This document shows positions 1 to 5,408 of a stretch of 5,408 nucleotides of DNA, in pieces. Location of the stretch: the NCBI GenBank assembly GCA_031276105.1, contig JAISNS010000119.1, positions 1 to 5,408 of the forward strand. Direction: 5' to 3'. A program made the position numbers and the translations under genes. The notes under the pieces were generated by a model that was not told where the DNA came from, searched no databases, and saw only the letters and a program-made list of their open reading frames with translations. Position 1 is the stretch's first letter. Every line of letters starts with the position of its first letter. The stretch comes from Dysgonamonadaceae bacterium. Its GTDB lineage: Bacteria > Bacteroidota > Bacteroidia > Bacteroidales > Azobacteroidaceae.

Positions 1-87
1 ATTCATAAAAACTATCTTTTATGTCCAAAATAACAGCAGTGTCTTCTTCATTTTTTTATATTCGGTAAATGCAAAAAAGTGTTTCAT
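1..87 (-). pseudogene. Possible start of an unidentified gene, frame-disrupted at an A7 run; runs off the left edge
   Basis: On the minus strand an ATG at 87-85 overlaps the TGA of the upstream open stretch (ATGA arrangement) and begins MKHFFAFTEYKK. In the actual frame it continues as MKKTLLLFWT and stops at 21-19. A second frame, open from 52 to the window edge, reads NEEDTAVILDIKDSFYE, which looks like ordinary soluble protein. The two join if the run of seven A (minus strand, 57-51) had one more base. That suggests a gene broken by a homopolymer slip, or a sequencing error. The family is not recognised and the open part is short, so the coding call is tentative. It could also be chance open frame in AT-rich DNA. 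Confidence 0.25.
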
Positions 88-353
88 ATATAGTTCATGC
101 TCCTGTAGCTCTTTGTAGTGAATATCCAACTTTTTTCATACCCAATTGGATCAAAGTCGGAAACGACTACGTTACTATAATGTTCGAAAGCCTGCTTTAT
201 ATTCTGTACGTTAATGTTCTTATAGGAGAATTCAACAATCTTACAGTCATTCTTATATCTCGTTTTTCTGTCGACACGGCAAATGGAAAGAATCTGCTTG
301 AGATATTGCTGTTCGTGTTGGGTGAATAGAGAGCAGATAATCTGAAGAAAACG
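84..353 (-). pseudogene. Coding-like remnant without a start codon, unidentified family
   Basis: An 89-codon minus-strand frame is open from just after a TAG (356-354) to a TGA at 86-84. It contains no ATG until six residues before its end and no GTG or TTG start that I can find. Its translation has a balanced, charged and aromatic composition, with stretches such as TQHEQQYLKQILSICRVDRK and VVVSDFDPIGYEKSWIFTTK, unlike the hydrophobic product of the opposite strand. The same frame is also open for 35 codons upstream of the TAG (461-357), so one nonsense codon interrupts about 125 codons. No domain is recognised. I infer a decayed or truncated gene, possibly a remnant of an accessory element. 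The alternative is fortuitous open frame in AT-rich intergenic DNA. Confidence 0.3.
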
Positions 354-568
354 CTATGAAACGGGAAGAAAAGCGAGTGAAAAATTTATGGAAACAATGC
401 CTGTAGTTTTTGATAATTTCTTACCGAAATGGATACCGAATAATTCCTCATCTCTTAAATTTCATAACATTTTTTCATTCCTCATTATTCATATTCCAAT
501 TTTTTCAATTACTTTTGTATCCGGCAACAATGATACTATAATATTAATAAAAATTAAAATGTAAGTAT
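354..568. other. AT-rich intergenic region upstream of the SPFH gene
   Basis: No convincing gene lies here. The plus strand has a 16-codon ORF at 356-406 (MKREEKRVKNLWKQCL) with no clear ribosome binding site; it is probably chance. The minus strand has the 35-codon open stretch described under the neighbouring remnant. The right part (about 460-568) is very AT-rich and contains the candidate promoter for the SPFH gene. I see no riboswitch-like fold, tRNA or tandem repeat. Confidence 0.5.
510..517 (+). promoter_or_regulatory. Candidate Bacteroidota -7 element (TACTTTTG)
   Basis: TACTTTTG matches the TAnnTTTG consensus used by the Bacteroidota primary sigma factor. It sits 51 bases before the ATG at 569, which would give a 5' leader of roughly 45 bases. 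No clear TTTG-like -33 box is seen at the expected distance upstream, only T-rich sequence, so the match is partial. The leader between it and the ATG is A/T-rich with no Shine-Dalgarno motif, as is usual in this phylum. Confidence 0.4.
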
Positions 569-1540
569 ATGAATACAAAAGAAAAAGACTTTAATGGAGT
601 ACGATTTTCTGGAATTGGAATGTTGATTTTCAATATCCTTTTTTTAGGTGGTGTGATTTATTTTCTCGTGTTTATCATCGGAGCAGCCGAAGCAGACAGG
701 ATTTCCAACAATACGACCGGAATTTTAGTCGTTGCAGATTTGCTGTTACTGATCATCAACAGTATCTTCTGGGGAGGATTTATGCTAAACGAACCAAACG
801 AAGCACGAGTGTTGGTGTTTTTCGGCAAATACAAAGGAACGGTAAAAGATAACGGTTATTTTTGGGTTCATCCCTTTTATGTGAAGAAGAAATTGACTAT
901 GCGGGCGCGTAACATGGACGCCGAACCAATTAAAGTCAACGATAAAACCGGAAATCCGGTAATGATAGGACAAGTCGTTGTTTGGAGAATCGTTGATACC
1001 TACAAGGCTTCGTTCGATATCGACAATATGGCGAAAACTACTGCTCCGGCAGGTACGAATGCTGTGCGTATCAACGAAAAAATGAAGGCTTACGAATATT
1101 TTGTGAAAGTACAGAGCGAAGCGGCTTTGCGATATGTGGCCGGGATGTATGCTTACGATGATTCGGTAAATGACGATGGCAGTTTGACTTTGCGTTCGGG
1201 GGGAGAGGAATTAAACGGGTTTCTCGAAAAACAATTGAACGAACGTCTGGCATTAGCCGGAATCGAAGTGCTGGAGGCGCGAATCAATTATTTGGCGTAT
1301 GCTCCCGAAATAGCGGCAGTCATGTTACGCCGGCAACAAGCCGACGCCATCATCGCCGCCCGCGAAAAAATCGTCGACGGAGCGGTGGGAATGGTGAAAC
1401 AAGCGCTTCAAAAACTGTCTGAAGAAAATATTATCGAACTCGACGATGAAAAAAAGGCGGCAATGGTCAGCAATCTTTTAGTCGTATTGTGCAGCGATGA
1501 ACCCGCTCAACCCATTATCAATTCGGGAGCATTATATTAA
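569..1540 (+). CDS. SPFH/band-7 domain membrane protein
   Basis: This encodes a complete 323-residue protein of the SPFH (stomatin/prohibitin/flotillin/HflK) superfamily. Such proteins form oligomeric scaffolds on membranes and often modulate proteases or membrane microdomains; no specific partner can be named here. Two hydrophobic segments (about residues 14-40 and 50-73) should anchor the N-terminus. The SPFH fold follows at about 76-265, beginning with ARVLVFFGKYKGTVKDNGYF and the HPF that follows, and ending in YAPEIAAVMLRRQQADAIIA, both highly characteristic of this bacterial subgroup. The C-terminus (IINSGALY) also fits a full-length member. Residues about 153-175 look like a small insertion ahead of the conserved YFVKVQSEAALR segment. 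The start at 569 is chosen because it directly precedes the membrane segments and no upstream in-frame ATG fits. Some relatives are followed by a small Arc-type DNA-binding protein; none is present here. The gene stands alone and converges on the GH13 gene. Confidence 0.9.
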   Translation: MNTKEKDFNGVRFSGIGMLIFNILFLGGVIYFLVFIIGAAEADRISNNTTGILVVADLLLLIINSIFWGGFMLNEPNEARVLVFFGKYKGTVKDNGYFWVHPFYVKKKLTMRARNMDAEPIKVNDKTGNPVMIGQVVVWRIVDTYKASFDIDNMAKTTAPAGTNAVRINEKMKAYEYFVKVQSEAALRYVAGMYAYDDSVNDDGSLTLRSGGEELNGFLEKQLNERLALAGIEVLEARINYLAYAPEIAAVMLRRQQADAIIAAREKIVDGAVGMVKQALQKLSEENIIELDDEKKAAMVSNLLVVLCSDEPAQPIINSGALY

Positions 1541-1585
1541 TCCGCTGTATGAGACGAATCTGTTTACAAAATCAAAAGATAATTT

Positions 1586-1680
1586 CACTATTGACCGGTT
1601 AAATAGATTTTGTTGTGTTACGACTTCTTTTTCATCAGGTTACCCTTTTTTATCCTCAAAAATTTAGTCGGTCAATAGTG
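1586..1680. repeat. Imperfect 19-bp inverted repeat with 57-base spacer (bidirectional terminator or MITE-like element)
   Basis: The left arm CACTATTGACCGGTTAAAT (1586-1604) and the right arm ATTTAGTCGGTCAATAGTG (1662-1680) are inverted copies with two differences. In plus-strand RNA both differences become G-U wobbles, so the stem would be 19 continuous pairs. A further TTTTG/CAAAA pairing (1608-1612 with 1657-1661) can stack after a three-base bulge, leaving a 44-base loop. The element lies between two convergent genes, which suits a bidirectional terminator. However, the loop is long for an intrinsic terminator and the flanking T-tracts are weak. Both arms begin with CACTATTGACC reading inward and TTT flanks both outer ends, so a 95-bp miniature element with a 3-bp target duplication is a real alternative. 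No transposase is present. Confidence 0.6.
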
Positions 1681-1705
1681 TTTAAAAATATCAAAATGTT
1701 TTTTG

Positions 1706-3403
1706 TCAAAAGCAACTTGAATGAAATTCTACAATAACCGCATCATTGGCTTTGATTGACAGCGGATAATAACAATCCCGCTTGAGCATTGCCGGTTGTG
1801 TCCGGTTGGTCAACCGCTCGTTGGCCTGATTGATTCGGTCGGGATTTGTTCCGAAATAATCAAAAACTGCCGTCGGTAAAAAGACGCGAACCGCTACATC
1901 GACCGAATCGAAATTAGACACAATCAAGAGCAATTCGTCCTCGTGACAGCGCATGAAAGCAAACTGCTTATCGGAATTAAAATCCGGATTATCCAGATTG
2001 GCGTACATCAAATCGAAAAACAGTCCTTGCCGGATAGCCGGTTGGGTGTTGCATAATTGGAGTATCCGGACATAATAATTGCGAAGGTCTTTTTGTTCGG
2101 CGGTCAACAGTTTCCCGTCGAAATTCCCCCGGTTTCTCCAGTTCCGGATCGACGATACGCTCCAGTAATCGAAAATGGAGGTACGTCCGTCGCAACCGCT
2201 AAAACCTTCATTATCCATGCCGGATTCGCCAAGTTCCTGCCCGAAATACAGCATGAACGGATTCCTTTTCAGCGTAGCGGAAACAACCAGCGCCGGACGC
2301 GCTTTCAGGGGATCGGAAGCGAAAAAACGGGAGGCGATTCGCTGTTCATCGTGATTTTCGAGGAAGTTCAGCATCTGCGCCTGTATATCGTCCACCGATT
2401 GCCAGCAATGCGTGATGCGACTCGCCGGTTGACGGCCGGCGATAACGTCGCGCAAGGTATCGTAAAGCCCGACTTTATCGTACAGGTAATCAAAATGGCC
2501 GACATTCAGGTAACTTCGATATTGACCGGGATTGTAGATTTCCGCAATAAAAATGATTTCGGGGTATTTCGTTTTCACGCGGGGGATCGCCCAAGCCCAA
2601 AATTCGACGGGAACCATTTCGACCATGTCGCAACGGAATCCGTCGATCTGTTTGGAAGCCCAGAAAAGCAATATATCCGCCATCTTGCTCCACGTATCGG
2701 GGACGGGGCAAAAATGGGTTTGCCGGTTATTCAGGTAATCAACGCCATAGTTTAGCTTCACCGTTTCGTACCAGTCGTTGCGGGAAGGATGGGCATGGAA
2801 ACAGTCGTTTCCGGTTGCTTTGGCCGGAAATTCGTGGTAAACGTTTCCTTCCGCCATCAGCGGGAAATCCGGCGCAAAAGCTTGTCCCGGAATATAATAA
2901 AAATTATTATCAGCGGCAAAAGCCAACTGTTTATTATCATCGGCGCCGGGATCGGTTATCCCTTCCGGCTTGGCGTCGGAATAATATTCCCGCGCCAGAT
3001 GATTCGGAACAAAATCAATAATGACTTTCATTCCGGCTTGATGTGTCCGTTCCACTAACTGCTCGAACTCCGGCATCCGGTTTTCCACCCGGTCGACTAA
3101 ATCGGGGCAGATGTCGTAATAATCCTTGATGGCATACGGCGAACCGGCTTTTCCTTTCACGATGGCCGGATGATCTTTCCGGATGCCGTAAGCGGAATAA
3201 TCGGTTTGGGTTGCCTGCTCCAGCAAACCGGTAAACCAGATATGCGTGATTCCCATCGCTTTTATTTCATTCAACGCTTTTTTCGTGAAAGCGGACAATT
3301 TGCCGCAACCGTTTTCTTCGATGCTCCCGTTTGGGGTATTATTTCGGCAATCATTGCCGAATAAACGGGGCAAAACCTGATAAATCACTATTTTATTGTC
3401 CAT
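1706..3403 (-). CDS. GH13 alpha-amylase-family glycoside hydrolase, cytoplasmic
   Basis: This encodes a complete 565-residue enzyme of glycoside hydrolase family 13, acting on alpha-glucosidic bonds of starch, glycogen or maltodextrin-type substrates by a retaining mechanism. The four conserved GH13 regions are present: DFVPNH (residues 130-135), GFRCDM (255-260) with nucleophile Asp259 and Arg257, FIAEIY (285-290) with acid/base Glu288, and ENHDEQR (349-355) with transition-state Asp352. The (beta/alpha)8 barrel spans about 5-460, with a long domain-B excursion at about 136-240. A small C-terminal beta domain follows at about 465-563. No signal peptide or lipoprotein cysteine is visible; the protein opens with MDNKIVIYQVLPRLFGN, directly into the first barrel strand, so it should act in the cytoplasm, unlike surface Sus-type amylases. 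No SusC/SusD, glycogen or maltose genes are in the window. The ATG lies 19 bases after the dnaG stop, behind an A-rich leader (AAGAACAAAGAATTA). Exact specificity (amylase, maltogenic, transferase) cannot be read from the sequence. Confidence 0.92.
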   Translation of the reverse strand: MDNKIVIYQVLPRLFGNDCRNNTPNGSIEENGCGKLSAFTKKALNEIKAMGITHIWFTGLLEQATQTDYSAYGIRKDHPAIVKGKAGSPYAIKDYYDICPDLVDRVENRMPEFEQLVERTHQAGMKVIIDFVPNHLAREYYSDAKPEGITDPGADDNKQLAFAADNNFYYIPGQAFAPDFPLMAEGNVYHEFPAKATGNDCFHAHPSRNDWYETVKLNYGVDYLNNRQTHFCPVPDTWSKMADILLFWASKQIDGFRCDMVEMVPVEFWAWAIPRVKTKYPEIIFIAEIYNPGQYRSYLNVGHFDYLYDKVGLYDTLRDVIAGRQPASRITHCWQSVDDIQAQMLNFLENHDEQRIASRFFASDPLKARPALVVSATLKRNPFMLYFGQELGESGMDNEGFSGCDGRTSIFDYWSVSSIRNWRNRGNFDGKLLTAEQKDLRNYYVRILQLCNTQPAIRQGLFFDLMYANLDNPDFNSDKQFAFMRCHEDELLLIVSNFDSVDVAVRVFLPTAVFDYFGTNPDRINQANERLTNRTQPAMLKRDCYYPLSIKANDAVIVEFHSSCF

Positions 3404-3422
3404 TAATTCTTTGTTCTTAACG

Positions 3423-5405
3423 CTATTTAGAGATGATTCTTTCGCGCAAATTGAAGGCGATGATTTTTCTTTCTTCCTGATATTTCAGTAATTGCTTGAC
3501 AAGTTCGTTTAACGATTCGAAATCGTTGTTAGCTTCTGCGTCTTTTATTTTTCGGTTTAAGTCGTCCATTTCTTTTTTCAGGACGGCATTTCGATAATTC
3601 ATAAAGGCATAAGGCGCCAACAGTAAGAGTTTTTTGTCTTCTTCCACTTTTTCCCGGTATTTGAAGTGGATTTTACTTTCGATATATTTATTGGTGGACA
3701 GTTCGAAAGCCATGCGGCTGATTTGCGGATCGGGATGATTGATGAAATACGTTTCGGCGACAAAGTTTTCAGCGCCGCAATGCGCATGAGCATCCTGAAG
3801 CATCTGCCGGTAAAGGGGATTCGTAAATTCCAGTCCGGTATTGTTCAATTCGGTAACCATATAGTCGATCACTTTAAGATAAATTTCTTTCCCGTTTTCT
3901 TCGCAGAGGAACGTTTGTTCGCCATAGCGAACGACGTAGTACAGGATGTCTTTTTCATATTCTTCGAGCAAAGAAATCTCTGTGGCCGGAACGATTCCGG
4001 GTTCCGAAGGCGTTTCTTCTTCCGGCGGACGCTGATGAGATTGTATTGCGTCTTCCGGATTTTCGGGATCGGGATAAAGCGTTTTTTTCTTTTGGAGCAA
4101 TAGTTCCCGGCGTTTTTTGGCAATTGTTTTTACCAATACCTGTTCATCCATTTCCACCAGCCGGGCACATTCTTTTACATAAATCAGGCGAATGATTTCT
4201 TCGGGAATCAAGGCGACGGTATCGACTATTTCCGAAATCATTTTAGCTTTCTTGACCGGGTCGTTTTCGGCGTCCTTGATTAATAGCGCGGTTTTGAAAT
4301 GAACAAAATCCGTTTCATTTTGGGTAATATATTCGTTGAAAGCGGTTGCATTTTGTTTTTGGGCAAACGAATCGGGGTCTTCGCCTTCGGGCAATAAAAC
4401 GATTTTGATATTCAATCCGGCTTCCAGAAGCAAATCAATTCCCCGGATAGCCGCTTTTATTCCGGCCTTATCACCGTCGTAAAGAACCGTTACATTGCTC
4501 GTAAAGCGGTGAATTAAGCGGATTTGTCCTTGTGTTAAAGCCGTACCCGAAGAGGCGACAACATTTTCGATTCCGGCCTGATGCATGGAAATTACATCCG
4601 TGTAGCCTTCGACTAAAAAGCAACGATCCTGTTTAACGATTGCCTGACGGGCTAAGTAAATGCCGTAAAGTTCATTGCTCTTGTGGTAGATTTCGCTTTC
4701 GGGTGAATTGAGGTATTTCGCTGTTTTTTCATGCTTTTTCAGTATTCGTCCGCCGAAAGCCACGATTTTTCCCGACAGGGAATGTACGGGAAACATGACC
4801 CGGCCATGGAAACGATCCGAAAAGCGATTATTTTCCCTGATAATAGTCAAGCCCGTTTTTTCGAGGTATTCCTTTTTGTAGCCTGCCGCGAGCGCTTTTT
4901 GTGTAAAAGCGTCCCATTTTTCAGGGGAATAACCTAACTGGAATTTCCGGATGACGTCTTCCCTGAAACCTCTTTCCCGGAAGTAGGAAAGGCCGATGGT
5001 TTGTCCTTCTTCTGTTTCGAACAGGTTGTCGGTAAAGGTTTTTTGGGCAAAAGCATTCAGGATAAACATGCTTTCGCGGTCGCCCTGCATTTGCTTTTGT
5101 TCGTCGGTCAATTCGGTTTCCTTGACTTCGATATTGTATTTTTTGGCTAAAAACTTAAGCGCTTCCACGTAAGAGAGTTGTTCGTGTTTCATCACGAAAT
5201 GTATCGGCGAACCGCCTTCCCCGCAGGAAAAACATTTGCAGATATTTTTTGATGGAGAAACAGAGAAAGAGGGCGTTCTTTCTTCGTGAAAAGGGCATAA
5301 GCCGACATAGTTCACGCCTCTTTTGCGGAGGGTGACGAAGTCGGAAACTACATCGTAAATTTGCGCTGCCGACTGGATTCGTTCGACTGTTGCATAATCA
5401 ATCAT
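3423..5405 (-). CDS. dnaG: DNA primase DnaG
   Basis: This encodes a complete 660-residue primase, which makes the short RNA primers for chromosome replication in partnership with the DnaB helicase. The CHC2 zinc finger is intact: Cys37-Pro-Phe-His40 and Cys58-Phe-Ser-Cys61. The catalytic core follows, with DRFHGRVMFPV (197-207), AFGGR (216-220) and YLNSPES (231-237). The TOPRIM domain shows Glu266 in LVEGYTD, Asp310-Gly-Asp312 in LYDGDKAG, and Asp343-Pro-Asp345 in GEDPDSF, the metal-binding acidic residues. A proline- and glutamate-rich linker (about 443-475) leads to a helical C-terminal region (about 478-655) that should bind DnaB. The start MIDYATVERIQSAAQIYDVV matches Bacteroidota primases closely. 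Only three bases (GGA) precede the ATG in the window, so the promoter and upstream neighbour are not visible. The GH13 gene follows after 19 bases in the same direction. Confidence 0.98.
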   Translation of the reverse strand: MIDYATVERIQSAAQIYDVVSDFVTLRKRGVNYVGLCPFHEERTPSFSVSPSKNICKCFSCGEGGSPIHFVMKHEQLSYVEALKFLAKKYNIEVKETELTDEQKQMQGDRESMFILNAFAQKTFTDNLFETEEGQTIGLSYFRERGFREDVIRKFQLGYSPEKWDAFTQKALAAGYKKEYLEKTGLTIIRENNRFSDRFHGRVMFPVHSLSGKIVAFGGRILKKHEKTAKYLNSPESEIYHKSNELYGIYLARQAIVKQDRCFLVEGYTDVISMHQAGIENVVASSGTALTQGQIRLIHRFTSNVTVLYDGDKAGIKAAIRGIDLLLEAGLNIKIVLLPEGEDPDSFAQKQNATAFNEYITQNETDFVHFKTALLIKDAENDPVKKAKMISEIVDTVALIPEEIIRLIYVKECARLVEMDEQVLVKTIAKKRRELLLQKKKTLYPDPENPEDAIQSHQRPPEEETPSEPGIVPATEISLLEEYEKDILYYVVRYGEQTFLCEENGKEIYLKVIDYMVTELNNTGLEFTNPLYRQMLQDAHAHCGAENFVAETYFINHPDPQISRMAFELSTNKYIESKIHFKYREKVEEDKKLLLLAPYAFMNYRNAVLKKEMDDLNRKIKDAEANNDFESLNELVKQLLKYQEERKIIAFNLRERIISK

Positions 5406-5408
5406 TCC

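Noticed and set aside
69..329. Plus-strand 86-codon ORF near the left end
   Set aside because: It has no ribosome binding site or promoter, its product is a hydrophobic, unstructured-looking string with no recognisable membrane-protein pattern, and the opposite strand over the same bases reads as a more protein-like sequence.
356..406. 16-codon plus-strand ORF (MKREEKRVKNLWKQCL) as a leader peptide
   Set aside because: There is no Shine-Dalgarno motif, no attenuator-like hairpins follow it, and the candidate SPFH promoter lies downstream of it, so a leader role is not supported.
1541..1705. Small RNA gene within the convergent intergenic gap
   Set aside because: Apart from the inverted repeat there is no promoter-like element that would drive a separate transcript, and no known RNA family pattern is visible.
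2057..2755. Plus-strand 232-codon ORF
   Set aside because: It lies entirely antisense to the GH13 gene, whose catalytic motifs prove the minus strand is coding; the long frame is a by-product of its codon usage.
3666..4103. Plus-strand 145-codon ORF
   Set aside because: It is antisense to dnaG, has no family resemblance and no start signals.

Overview
The window looks like chromosomal DNA from a member of the Bacteroidota, most likely Bacteroidales. Three things point there: the DNA primase has the N-terminal signature typical of that group; no gene start has a strong Shine-Dalgarno sequence, only A-rich leaders; and a TAnnTTTG-type promoter element lies ahead of the SPFH gene. The coding part has moderate GC content, while the first 570 bases are visibly AT-richer. 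Genus and species cannot be settled from this sequence.

Layout. Positions 1-568 hold no intact gene. On the minus strand there are coding-like open stretches without a usable start codon, interrupted by a stop and by an apparent frame change at an A7 run; I read this as a decayed or disrupted gene I cannot name. A candidate promoter (510-517) leads into 569-1540 (+), a complete SPFH/band-7 membrane protein. The 165-base gap 1541-1705 contains a striking 19-bp imperfect inverted repeat enclosing 57 bases, placed between two convergent genes. Positions 1706-3403 (-) encode a complete, apparently cytoplasmic GH13 alpha-amylase-family enzyme with all catalytic residues. Positions 3423-5405 (-) encode a complete DnaG primase that starts three bases from the window edge.

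The primase and the GH13 enzyme run in the same direction with only 19 bases between them, so they are probably co-transcribed from a promoter outside the window. There is no obvious functional link; this looks like a housekeeping gene with a metabolic passenger. The SPFH gene is a separate, convergent transcription unit. I see no defence system, CRISPR array, tRNA, rRNA or complete insertion sequence. The best candidates for something undescribed are the inverted-repeat element and the decayed minus-strand coding remnant at the left end.
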